The notes under the pieces: model-generated
What the model saw: only the letters and a program-made list of their open reading frames with translations
What the model was told of the DNA's origin: nothing
The model's database searches: none
Assembly (NCBI RefSeq): GCF_000210295.1
Contig: NC_026736.1
Location: 1 to 64,000 of the forward strand
Direction: 5' to 3'
Source of the DNA: Trypanosoma brucei gambiense DAL972
Taxonomy: Eukaryota; Euglenozoa; Kinetoplastea; Trypanosomatida; Trypanosomatidae
Length of the DNA stretch: 64,000 nt
Program-made: the position numbers and the translations under genes
Shown here: positions 10,944 to 21,617 of the stretch, in pieces
How positions within the stretch are numbered: the stretch's first letter is position 1
How the letters are laid out: each line of letters opens with the position of its first letter

Positions 10944-11422
10944 ATGAACTGTTTCGGCGTGATTCTGGCAGAAGAAGCAATAATTTATACCGCGATAGCG
11001 TTCGCTAGAGGCCAACCAGACAACACCAACACTATAGGAAACGCGGCAACTACATGGTGCGACGACTTGCACTACACTGAAGCGCTAATGGAGGCGGTTA
11101 GAGACGAAGTAGAGCAGCGACTAGCGGTTCTGACGCGCGACGACGACATGCTGCAAGCCTGGACTCTCTCTTTCTACAACGAAAAAGTGGAAACGGAAAA
11201 AAGGTGGTTCGCCTTTTTGCTTTCCTACGGCATGGCAGTTGCATAAGACAACAGAAAAAACTACAACAACTTCAAATCGCAATCAACGAAGACAGTGTAA
11301 CACGTAACAGCGAAAGTGCATTGCTTACGGCAGGCGGAAACGGTAGCGACACACGGGCAACCTGCGTTTGGCACGACAGCACAGACAAGCGGAAACTCAA
11401 ACACCAACCCACAATAATCTAG
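10944..11422 (+). pseudogene. psi-VSG 5a: truncated VSG N-terminal fragment
   Basis: The ATG at 10944 begins a frame with a weak signal peptide and then a helical stretch with one cysteine in a WCDDLHYTEAL context, resembling the start of a VSG N-terminal domain. At about 11205-11245 the reading moves to another frame, which runs to a stop at 11422. No C-terminal domain follows. A second VSG begins only 16 bases later at 11439. Two VSG 5' ends thus lie in tandem within one cassette, and the first has lost its 3' half. Confidence 0.6.
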
Positions 11423-11438
11423 CTACGAAAGGTCATAA

Positions 11439-12874
11439 ATGACCTTAGTTAGCAGAAGAATTTCTACTTTTGCCGGTGTAATTTCGGCGCCGATCCTGAT
11501 CTTTCAGGGAGCACAAGCTAGCGCTGGAGACGAAGTGACCAAAAAGAACACACCGTGCGACTCTGCTCATTACCTAATCAAACTCGCTGCGGAAGCTGAC
11601 TCAAAACTGTGTGGCTTGTTGGAAAAAGCGGCGGAAGCACAGGATGAACAGCAAAAAATTGAGCTATACGCAGCAACAGCTGATGTGGGAGCAAACAGAC
11701 CAGCCCTTGCCGGGCTGCTAGATAACGCATCACGCCGCGTGGCGACGTTAGCGAAGGCAGCTGTAACATGCAGGAAAGCAGTAGCAGAGCTCACGAGAAC
11801 ACTCCACATCGAAGCGGGACGCAAATGGCTACTAGCAGACGCCACACAGTTCAGCTCCAAAACGGGAACGGCAACAGCGATGTCAACAACAGCCAGCGGT
11901 GACTCGGTCGCAGCGCATCTCAAGCTCGACAAGCTAACTGACAAAACATGTGCCCAAGCACACTCAAAGCAAGCCGGCGACATCAAGAATGACCCAGTCG
12001 TTGTGGCCCTGGAGCAAATCAAAGTGCACAAGCTCGAAGGCAAAGACGCCGCCGAAACCACAAACAACGTCTGCAAAGTCTCATTTGACGGTCCCGAGTG
12101 CAGCACCGGCCCAAACAACATCAAAGTTTCAACGGCAACAACGGCACTTTTCAAAGCCACAGAACATACTCAAGTAACAGTCAAACCAGGCGAAAGTAAG
12201 GCAGGGCGGGACGATCAACCACAAAGGCTGAAAAAAGAATTGGAAGAACACCAAAAGAACCTGAAACACCGCCTCTACGACTTTCTCAAAAACAAACCAT
12301 GCGACAGAGATATGGCCTCCGTCCGTAACATGGCAATCGTCCAAACGACGAAGGCGTGAGAAAAGCAGTTCTGATAGAGTTACAAGGCCCATAATCCAAA
12401 TACAAATCAAGCAATGATCCACAATCCAAAACCATAACAAGCGGCATAAAAACCATGTTCGGCGATAGTGAGAGAGAATTCAATACCAAGATGTGGGAGA
12501 AGGTGAAGGCAAACTCAGTAAAAAAAAGTAGTCAGAAAAGACATTGACAGAAAAATCGAACAGCTTTCTACCGGCAGCAACAGAGGATTAGTTCTAGCAT
12601 ACTATGCCTCTCAAAGGAAAAACAAGACAACCTGTGACACAGAGGCCTCCACACAAAAATCACAACAATGCGGAAGCCACAAAACATCAGAACACTGACA
12701 AAAAGAAGGCTGTTATTTTGATGAAAACAAAATGCCAAAATGTTTTCCAAAAGAGAGCAAAAAAGACAAGAAAATGGGGATAATGGCAAAAACGGAACCA
12801 CAAACACCACAGGAAGCAGCAATTCTTTTGTCATTCATAAGACCCCTCTTTTGCTTGCGCTTTTGATTCTATAA
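11439..12874 (+). pseudogene. psi-VSG 5b: VSG pseudogene, probably type A, with an NTTGSSNSFVI anchor signal
   Basis: The ATG at 11439 gives a good signal peptide (to about residue 28, GAQASAG), then an N-terminal domain rich in Ala and Thr with cysteines in the contexts PCDSAHY, TCRKAV, TCAQAH and VCKVSFDGPEC. The frame closes at 12357-12359. Coding traces continue in other frames with many stops, and a typical VSG C-terminus appears at 12793-12874, reading NTTGSSNSFVIHKTPLLLAL before its TAA. The middle of the C-terminal domain is therefore heavily frameshifted while both ends are well preserved. Confidence 0.88.
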
Positions 12875-12940
12875 TTAAAATTCTAAAATATTTTTCTCAA
12901 TTTTCTCAAATTTTATATTTTGAGAGAATTGCTATATTTG

Positions 12941-12953
12941 TGATATTTTAAAG
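12941..12953 (+). promoter_or_regulatory. Decayed VSG 3'-UTR 16-mer
   Basis: TGATATTTTAAAG, about 67 bases after the psi-VSG 5b stop, keeps the TGATAT...TTTTAA part of the 16-mer but has lost AACAC. Confidence 0.5.
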
Positions 12954-13084
12954 TTGTTGATAAAAATGTGCAAATTCGTTTAATTTTTTTAAAAATACGA
13001 CATGTGTTCATGGTAGCTATCTATTGGTGTAAAGTATTATGATGACAGGTTATGGAAAATTAGTGCTTTTCTACTTTGTTTATA

Positions 13085-13195
13085 TAGTTTATTTTATGGA
13101 TATTAGTCAGGATTATAATAGTAAGGATACGGATAGAAAAGTGTTGTGAGTGCGTATGTACAAATATTATAGTAATATAGTTGGTAAAGCCTTAG
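13085..13195 (+). repeat. 70-bp-repeat remnant 4
   Basis: TATTTTATGGATATTAG leads into a degenerate triplet tract, then GTGTTGTGAGTGCG and an AATATTATAGTAATA tail. The TAA tract is nearly gone, but the TGTTGTGAG core is intact. Confidence 0.85.
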
Positions 13196-14689
13196 TAAAC
13201 GACCAAATTAAAGTGACTAAACTAATAACAATGAGATTATTTGAGAGTACGGGACAGTGATTAAGAGAGAGTAGAAAGAAAATATTATAAAGGAAAAACA
13301 GAAAGACAAGGAGGTGTAGAAATAGAGATGGCATAAGCGTATTTTTAAACGAAAACATGACGATGTGCATTATTATGGTATAACTGAAATACGAAACAGT
13401 GGAGCAGCTAATAAAGGACGAATAATTCGTTAAATATGTGTTTTTAAGTTAATCCAGTCATCTGAGAGAGACAATCGAGAAGCATGCAATCGCACAAAAA
13501 CCTTGCAAAACAAAAACAACACCAAATTTGCAAAATGTGGAAGGAAACATATGAATGCGGCTAAACACTAAAATAAAAGCGCTTTTGTATAAAAAAAGCA
13601 ACAGCAGTAAGTTTTAATGCTGACTAGACAGAGGCAAATTGAAAACGTTATTAGATAGAATAAAGCTTTTCATTGTTTCCTAGACTGACAGAATGTGAAG
13701 ATGCGAAAATTCAGCTCAAATTGAAAATTTAGTGTGTTATAAAAGACATAGCTTAAAGCATGAAAATTGCTTTTATGTTAAAAAATAAAAACCGCTAGTA
13801 AATACTCACTTCTAATAAGCACTTCGTCCCTTTAAAAGTTTTGTACAGTTAAGCCTAGAAGACAGTAAAAAGGACGAAAATGAAATGGGACTTACACAAG
13901 CAGACAGATTGCACGTGAACAACAATCGCCGTATTGAAAGAGTTTTACGTACTAAACCAGAAACAAATTCAGTAACAAAACATAACGGAAACAATATGGA
14001 CACCAGCGAACCAGCAATATACGAGGCAAAGTTAAAACCTAAACTTACGATGATGTTTGGGACAATTCACGAGCTTGCTAAGAACAAAAAGCAAACAACT
14101 CTAAAACCGAAGATGAGAGTCTTTTTTACACATAAATAGGTAATATCTACAGCGGGAATTAGTAGTTGAGCTTGTGTATAGGGACATAATGCGAACATAC
14201 TGTTGAATAGAAATAGCAATGGGTTCACCCAAAGCGTCAGAGAACCTGTATGCGCTATTTTCAAGCGGAAGGTATCGTCCAATTTAAATTTAGCACCAAA
14301 TAGAAGCATCGGGCGATTAAGACGGGCAGACTCATAGCTATTACAAGTCTGTCAATGTTATAACCCACTTTGAGTTCTCTTTTGTGTGACATAATACTAT
14401 AAGAGAGTAAAGGTTCAATTCAAACTCAATAAAGCTGTGTAAGCAAACATCAACAGTAGGTTCACAGACTCTGAAGAAAGCACCACCATAAACATAGATG
14501 GAAACAATCCACGCCATATCTGATCTCTTCTTCGCACAAATAACCTCTCTCAGTTTTCAATACCACCGATGCTCCCATACCAAAAAAACTATTGAAATAC
14601 ATTTTCTAACGCTGATATAATACGAAAAGCAATCTTTCTTACCTTTCCAGATCAAAATGAACCAGCTAAGGGAAGAGAAAAGTGAAAAA
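13196..14689 (+). other. Cotransposed region of cassette 6
   Basis: No gene was recognised. A divergent copy of the first shared CTR block lies near 13311-13375. An 84-codon frame at 13885-14139 is Lys/Asn-rich, has no signal peptide and no VSG motif, and sits where other cassettes have only non-coding CTR. Confidence 0.5.
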
Positions 14690-16285
14690 ATGCGGTATTC
14701 AGCACTGCACAGTTGCCTCTGGGTCATGTTTCTCTTACTTTTTCATGCACTAAATGTGGACGGCAATTCAAAAGGCGCAATCCAAGGCGCAAAGTGGAAA
14801 CCACTATGCACGCTAACCGCGGATGCAAACAAAGTGTATAACCGTGCGCTACAGCTCCAAACATTAATTACGGACTACACCAAAGCGGCAACCAAGTTGG
14901 CTGTAGAAGCAGTCGCAGCGGCACAAAAGATGCAAAACGCAGAGGCACACGCAGCAGCAATAGGACTTGTGGCTGAGATAAGAGAGCAGCTGAAAAGCAA
15001 ACAACGAAATCGCCAGGTGCTACAAAGTGGCCGTAGAAACACCGGCCTTCATAGGCTACACGCACGGACGGATTGCTGAATTCTTAGAAATAATGGGACA
15101 CAACACAGGAGCATCGAACTACGGGTACCTCGCACAACTAAGCTCACCGACGTCGCCAGCAACCGACGCAGCCGCTGCACAACTATCGAGCTGCAAAATC
15201 AAGCGGCACGACATAACGGAAGGACCCGAAGAGACAGAAGTGCTAACAAAGAAAGGCTTTGTCGGCATGGACCATGGCACGGTCCTCGTCGACGGTGTTC
15301 TAACAAGCAGCTGCAACGAACACTGCGTCCTTACGTCAGCCACTGCAACCGCCTTAAACTCAGACACAGGACCGCAGGGAGACATTCCGTTCGCCAATGG
15401 ATATATCCTTAAACACCAAGCAAACACTGCACGGTCAAGTCAACTCATAAATTCTCTGTCAAAGCAGGCCAAAGGGCTGCCAAACAAGGGACAAAATCAA
15501 AAATATGTAAGACTCTGGGACAAGTACGTCCAGCTCGAGGGATGCGAGACGAGGTTCAAGGCATGGTTTTCAAAAACCGACGCAGAAGCACTCAAACAGT
15601 CAACAGCGGTCAAAACGGCCATAATAAACATAATCGACAACAAAAGCGGCGCATACGAGGACAACAAAGAAAACGAGGCAATCAAGCAACTGGTCGAGAA
15701 ATTGTTCAAACCCGGCGAGGACAACTACCCAGAAAAGCTATACAAGGGAGCACAAGCAAAGACGTTGACAAAAACAATAGTACCGACACAAACGACAACG
15801 TGCCTGGCGGAACTGGCAACCCCAATAGACTTACAAATCGCGCAAATGTACTATACACAACGCAAGGTCGATGGTTTTACCGCAAAACTAAAAGAAGCTG
15901 AGGAGCATCTTGCCAACTCTAAGCGGCTAAATGTGGAACAGCCGCAGCAGAAGATGCTTTCAATGAACTAGATGGTGAACAAAAATGCAATACTGATAAA
16001 AAATGCAGTTACGAAACAGAAAGCGATGGCACCAAAAAGTGGAAATTTAATGGAACAAAAGCGACATCTAATGGCGTCCCTGTAGCACCAACTCAAACAG
16101 AATCGGCTGAAAAAACAGCAGAGAAATGTAAAGGTAATAAAATGGATGACTGTAAGTATCCGGATTGTAAGTGGGAAGGTAAAACTTGCAAAGATTCCAG
16201 TTTTCTCGTCAATACGAAATCGACTCTGATGGCTGCAACTTTTCTGTCTTTTTTTAAAATTTTTCACCCTCTATTTCCTTGCTGA
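14690..16285 (+). pseudogene. psi-VSG 6: type A VSG pseudogene with two frameshifts
   Basis: The most likely start is the second ATG at 14690, since a hydrophobic signal peptide follows it directly; the frame opens at 14657. The mature N-terminus contains WKPLCTL, the tryptophan/cysteine motif typical of type A domains. A frameshift between about 15005 and 15027 moves the frame to the one ending at 15971. That part carries the rest of the N-terminal domain with its cysteines (CKIKRH, CNEHC, CETRF, TTTC). A second shift near 15930-15970 leads into a C-terminal domain with two cysteine groups ([28 protein letters not shown]) and the anchor signal [17 protein letters not shown], with a TGA at 16283-16285. 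Confidence 0.92.
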
Positions 16286-16289
16286 AATT

Positions 16290-16306
16290 TAATATATTTT
16301 AACAAC
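16290..16306 (+). promoter_or_regulatory. VSG 3'-UTR 16-mer (variant)
   Basis: TAATATATTTTAACAAC follows the psi-VSG 6 stop by only a few bases. The TATATTTTAACA core is intact. Confidence 0.75.
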
Positions 16307-16349
16307 TGAAAGTGTCCCGGAAATAGTGTAGTTTTGTAAGTTTGTGATT

Positions 16350-16800
16350 CTGCAAAGTTTTTATGATAGCTAAAAAAATTTCTCTTTTTTTCACCTTTTT
16401 TAGAATTTTTTCAGGGTTATGATTTTTTAGAATTTATAGGGTTAGGTTTTTTCAAGGGCTTTTTAATTTTCGACTTTGTTTAATTTTGTGTCTTTTGGAG
16501 CATTTTTTATTTTTACCTTCGTTTTTTCGGTTTTTTATTTTTGTCCAACTTTTTTAAATCTTTTTTTTAATTTTAGGAGAAACAAAACCGATCAACAAGC
16601 TGAAAAGAGACTAAACAGATTTGAAGTTAGGGTTAGGGTTATTGGATTGAGGTTTTTAATTTTTTTGATTGTTGTTTATTTCACTTCTTTTTATTTTTTT
16701 TTTCTAATTCTTCAATTTTTAAAATTTTATTGATGCAGCGGCTCTTTTTCTTGATGCGGGATCTGACCCTTATTTACCCAGCAAGCATCTTCATCCTTAT
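16350..16800 (+). repeat. Interstitial telomere-like module, second copy
   Basis: T-rich sequence holds TAGGGTTAGG (16437-16446) and TTAGGGTTAGGGTTA (16627-16641). ATGCAGCGG follows at 16733, then TTGATGCGGGATCTGACCC and AGCAAGCA. The order and wording match 2263-2400, but this copy has a longer T-rich spacer. As in the first copy, a VSG 3' end lies on the left and an orphan VSG C-terminal fragment on the right. Confidence 0.75.
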
Positions 16801-16966
16801 ATTTTTCACCTGCGCCATCTACCTAATTTGTTACTTTTTTGCTTTTGTGCATTTTAGCTCGGCATATAGCGCTGCACGCGGCTTTTTTGTTAACAGTGGC
16901 GCGTGGAAGTTTCGCTTCGAGAAACGATTTGCCTTTCAAGGGGCACTAACTAAAAAATCTTAATAT

Positions 16967-17577
16967 TTGGAAATGGCAAAATATGGAGTTTGGAAGCTAA
17001 AGCCAGTCGACGTAGCAGCCTGTACCGGTCGTTGCGCGGCACAGCAACATAGCCAAAGTAAGCGGATGAGGCGAGCAGTTAACTGCAGTGTCATCAGGCC
17101 AATGCGTGCACATCACCATGCCCCAACAGATCCGGCGGCGACAGTCAAAGATCTTAATGCATGGCCCCAAAATCACTACGTGCATAAATCTACCGCAAAA
17201 GCAAAGCAACAAGCCAACAGTAGAGGGACAGAAAAAATGCAAACCACAAAACGCAACAGCTGAAGAATACACAAGCAAGGACTGCGAATATGATGCCGCC
17301 AAAAACACAGGAATGTGAACCTAAACAAGGAACAGAAACCCCAGCAACAGGAACAGGAGAGACAAGCACTGTGGTAGATTAAAATAAACACCGATCCCAG
17401 AAAGCATGTGAGGCAAAAAACAAGGATGTCAAACAAAGTGAGAAAGCAGTCTGTAAATGGATTAATTTTGTTGATGGTACTGGAAAGCTTCCCAAGCCGG
17501 AATGCCGCTCTTTCAGTTTCCTCATCAATAAGAAATTTTCTCTGACAGCAGATGCTTTCGTGGCTTTGTTAGAATAA
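16967..17577 (+). pseudogene. psi-VSG 7: orphan VSG C-terminal fragment
   Basis: Broken frames from about 17190 encode a cysteine-rich C-terminal domain with contexts KKCKPQNATAEE and KDCEYD, then KACEAKNKD and AVCKWINFVDG. It ends in the anchor signal SFSFLINKKFSLTADAFVAL and a TAA at 17575-17577. Upstream (16980-17190) a further open stretch includes ACTGRCAAQQHSQ, which may be a scrap of N-terminal domain. No signal peptide or N-terminal domain of normal length is present. At least two stops and two frameshifts interrupt it. Confidence 0.75.
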
Positions 17578-17670
17578 TGAGAGTTTAAGCACTCTAAGAA
17601 TTATTTCTCAATTTTATGAAATATTACTATTTAGAAACAATTTACTATAATTAATAAATTTGCCACTATG

Positions 17671-17686
17671 TGACATATTTTAACAC
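17671..17686 (+). promoter_or_regulatory. VSG 3'-UTR 16-mer (one mismatch)
   Basis: TGACATATTTTAACAC differs from the consensus by one base and lies 94 bases after the psi-VSG 7 end. Confidence 0.85.
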
Positions 17687-17829
17687 TATTTAGAAGAAAA
17701 AAGAAATTTAATGAAATTTAAGGGCTAGAAAATGTAAAATATTTTTATGAACGTTTCATGCTGTTGTTAAGCAGTAGGATATTAGTGTATAAAAAATAGT
17801 GACATTTTAACATGCTTTGTTTTGTTTTC

Positions 17830-17945
17830 TAATTATGGACATCAAGTAGGTTTATAATAAAAACAATAGTGGAGAACATAATAATAATAATAGGAGAGTG
17901 TAATAAGTGTATATATACAAATATTATAATAAGAGCACTAATAAT
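17830..17945 (+). repeat. 70-bp-repeat remnant 5
   Basis: TAATAATAATAATAGGAGAGTG, then TAATAAGTGTATATATACAA and an ATTATAATAAGAG tail. The TGTTGTGAG core has become TGTAATAAG. Confidence 0.85.
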
Positions 17946-18839
17946 AACGGTGATGATAATGATAGTAATGATAGTACTTCAATCAACGAAAATGTTGCAA
18001 TTATGCTAAGTGAGTGAGTATAAGAGCACAAGAAATATTATTAAAGAACCCGTTTAAAGACAAAAGGTGAAGGAAATAAAATATGCACTGTGCAAAACAA
18101 AATGTGGTTATGGATATAATGATACTAAAGAAAATGATGCAGGGAATACTAATCGATAGACAAAGCACAGTGTGCAGAAAAAGTAGAAAATACTTTGTAA
18201 GCTGTGTTATAAGCCATTTATCGAAACGATAGTAAGACAATACGGAGTATAAAAAAACTGAGGGACGGCGTAGAGGAAAAGAAATGGATAGAGGAGCCGA
18301 TGATATCACGTATTTAGCTCAAAAATAAATGGATTCTACCTCTAAAATTGTTGATTCTATTGTTTGAAATGTGATGGTTAGGTTTTCATGTTCAGTAGCG
18401 GCTGCAGGCGCATAAATTCTTAGATTGGTTGGGGATTATTCTGCGCAGTGGGTGAATGAAATGGGTATAGAGGGGAATTTTGTAGGTGAGTGTTAAATAC
18501 AGCTTGAATTATTGCAAACATATCCAAATTGGAACTTTTAGTATTAGTAACGGGCTGTAACCTAACCGTACTATAAACAGACAAAGCAATTCTGTTTTTC
18601 ACAGTACAAACTAAATTCGAGAGTGAGCATACATTTCAGCCCCTATCAGCAATTTCAAGTAAACGCTAAGGGACCTCAACACAAGCGAAAGCAGTCGGAA
18701 GAAGAGAAACCAAAACGGTTGTTTATCCGAATTTGTCGTATCAAAAAAGATAAAAGCGTGCAAAACCAGCGCTCTCCCTTTCTGCTTACAAAATGACTAA
18801 AAACACCAAACAAAACTTACGGCCTACAACCGCGCAACA
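17946..18839 (+). other. Cotransposed region of cassette 8
   Basis: This is the shortest CTR in the array, about 0.9 kb. The first shared block is at 18066-18112 (GGAAATAAAATATGC...CAAAACA). No gene was recognised. Confidence 0.55.
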
Positions 18840-20327
18840 ATGCATCCGCAGGAAATCCTGTATTTAACTTTAGCAACGATAGCTAGCTGTACCTCGAATG
18901 CGGAGGACGAAACTTTCATAGAGGCGGTAACGTCGCCTTGCTATGAAGTTCAATACCTTTATAAGCTAATAAGCCACTACGAAACGAAAATCACCAGCGC
19001 TATGACGAACCAAAAACAACTAACCTTAGAATACACCGCCCTAACGCTGGCAACAACTTACACAAGCAGCGGATTAAAGCGCCCGGCGTACATGTTTCTA
19101 GCAATGGCAACAGGAAGAGCCTTGCATCAGCAGCAACAGGAAATCGACAAAGGGCAAGGGCAGATCAACCAGCTGCTTTCAGTACTGCAGGCGAGGCGCG
19201 CTCAAACCAAAGCTATACTCCATCGCGAGGTGGATGCACTAAAATACGACAACGGCAGCAACGGCCAGCAGGCACAAAACGGGCTTTCCACTAACAGCGA
19301 TTTTACGTGTGATGTTAAGACGACGGCAGTACAACCTAATCCAGACACATGTGCGACGAAAACAGACACGGGTAAGCACATGGATGACACGGTCATAACG
19401 GAATTACCAAAGACGAAAAACGTCAAGCTCACACCAGACAGCAGATTTGCAGGCGACGTATACCTGATAAAAGTTGCGGCCACCGGCGACGTAGACAGCC
19501 AGGGCAGTGCGCTAACCACCTACAAGCCAGGCGCCTGCGTGAGCTCAGGAGAAGGCGCTCGAAGCAAAGGCAGCATTAATGTTGGCTTCGGAATAACAGC
19601 TATAACGCGTGACAAGCAGAAAGACGCATTCGAAAAGACCACTATCTACGCGACGGGCAACACAACCATTTGCACCGATGACAACGCTGACGCAAAGTCC
19701 CACACCATAACCACAAAGCAAGTAGCGGCTGCAATATGTAACCTGCACAATGACAACATAAAAATCATTCCGCGGCCAATATATCAAACAAAAGAAACAC
19801 TTGCACGGACACAAACGCTAAAGAGGGCGGCACAACTACTTAACAGTCAAGGCATAAACAGTGCCGAAGAAGACAGCAAGCAAACCTCAGCTGTCAAGGC
19901 TTTGCTGCCCAGCGGCGAAGCAACCTTAATTTCAGACATGATAGACCCGTTGGCAAATGAGCACATCAGTTACAAAGCAGACAACGGTAGAGCAAAGGTA
20001 AACTTAAAGAAAGCCAACAGCGCAGACCACATTGCAACAACCCTTGCTTTTTGTTTCGCAAAAGAACACGCCGCCAAAGTAGCGGCAGGAGCACAAAAGA
20101 CAAGCCCAGATACTAAAAAAGAAGAAAAATGCAAGGAAGGCAGAGAAAAAAGTAAATGTACAGCAGATACTGATTGCGAACACAGCGATGGCAAATGCAA
20201 ACTTAAAGAGGGAGTGAAAGCTGAGTGGACAGGAACGACATGAACTCAAAACACCACAAGGAGCAATTCTTTTGTCATTAGCAAGGCCCCTCTTCTGAAT
20301 GTAAATTTTGCTTCTAGGATGAATTAA
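18840..20327 (+). pseudogene. psi-VSG 8: near-intact VSG, probably type A, stopped just before its anchor signal
   Basis: The ATG at 18840 is followed by a signal peptide (ILYLTLATIASCTSNA) and 467 uninterrupted codons covering an N-terminal domain and a C-terminal domain with four cysteines (20129-20200). A TGA at 20241-20243 then closes the frame. In the same frame the next codons give an anchor-type sequence, RSNSFVISKAPLL, but the following residues are polar, so the hydrophobic tail itself is damaged; the frame closes with TAA at 20325-20327. This is the longest uninterrupted VSG frame in the window. If expressed it would make a nearly complete VSG with no GPI attachment. Confidence 0.92.
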
Positions 20328-20353
20328 TATTTTTTCTTGAATTTATAAAATTT

Positions 20354-20433
20354 TTGCCAAAATTGATATATTTAATATACTTCTAAAAACATTTGCCAAA
20401 AATTGATATATTTAATATACTTCTAAAAACATT
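20354..20433 (+). repeat. 40-bp tandem duplication in a VSG 3' UTR
   Basis: A unit starting TTGCCAAAA and containing TGATATATTTAATATAC then TTCTAAAAACAT occurs twice in direct succession (from 20354 and 20393), nearly identical apart from one A. Each copy carries a 16-mer-like TGATATATTTAA, so the regulatory element itself is doubled. Confidence 0.9.
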
Positions 20434-20524
20434 TGCAAATAAGAAATATAATATGCATGAAAGCACACGATTAGTGTATAATTATATGATGATAAAGTAT
20501 AAAAATAAGTGTTATTCTAATTTT

Positions 20525-20635
20525 GTTTATTTTTACTATATGGATTTTAGTTAATGTTATAATAGTAATAGTAATAGTAAAATGAATGTGTTGTAAATGT
20601 ATATACTAATATTATAAAACACGTGGTTAAGACTA
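20525..20635 (+). repeat. 70-bp-repeat remnant 6
   Basis: ATATGGATTTTAG, then TAATAGTAATAGTAATAG, then GTGTTGTAAATGTATATACT and an AATATTATAAAACACG tail. Confidence 0.85.
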
Positions 20636-21617
20636 AATGCGCGACTAAAATATAAGCACCTAAAATAATACCAAGGGAGCAATTGGAGTGGGTGAGTGCA
20701 TGGAAGAACATGGACAGTATTGTCGAAGATAAAGCAGAAAGACAATAAGAGAAGGGATAAAATATGCGAAGTTTCAAACACATACATGAGTATAATCATT
20801 ATCATATACAAAATAATAATGGAGGAGTTAATGAGTAAACCACAGAATAAATTGTGAAATCTTAGTGAAGTCGTTGCATTATTCGTGTTTTTATAAAAAT
20901 CATACACTGCTGGCTAAAGTCTAATGGAAGAATAACAACTCAAGGTTAAGAAACCGTGGATATCATTTCGCAAAAGAGATTTATGAGGTAGGGAAGGCTT
21001 CAAATGATACCACACTCCTCACCTACTGTCTCAACGTAAAATCGTTGAACCCATTCAAGAACCTTATAATTCACATAAAAATGCACACTGATGCGGCATC
21101 AATGTAGTGCATCAGCAAAATACAGCGTGAATGACTACAAATAGGACCCCAATTGGCTGGCAAGAGGCAAAAAATAAAACAGGATAAGACTACGAAATTC
21201 TCAGGATCATTCGTACGACATGAACGGAAATGTTGATTTGTTATTGCAGATTATTATACACGACAAGAGTTTTAAAAAACTAGAAGAACACGGTTACGAT
21301 TAAGCTTAAGTGTTTTATAGAAGTGTAATGTTATTGGTTGGTTTTAAAAGGTGTAATGTCTCAGCAGAACTCAGTGGGTTTTCACAAAGAGTGTCTTTCC
21401 ACACTAAATTTGAAATACTCTTCTATTTTTTGGCAAAATAAACTAAAGGCATAAGCAATATGCTGGTGGTAGCCCCTTGGAGTTGGCCAAAAAACCCATC
21501 AAATTACCGATAAGACTGATAAAGTGAATTTTTTTCTATGCAAAAATTGGAAACAGCGGGACTCAAACTAAGCATACCTTCGGTATATCTAATACTCACT
21601 TAAAAGAAAAGGATACC
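20636..21617 (+). other. Cotransposed region of cassette 9
   Basis: The first shared block at 20752-20810 (GGGATAAAATATGCG...GTTTCAAACACA) is one of the best preserved copies. A weak relative of the second block is near 21030-21080. No gene was recognised. Confidence 0.6.

Noticed and set aside
11570..12160. 196-codon - strand frame
   Set aside because: It is antisense to psi-VSG 5b; the hydrophobic composition mirrors the Ala/Thr/Asn-rich sense strand.
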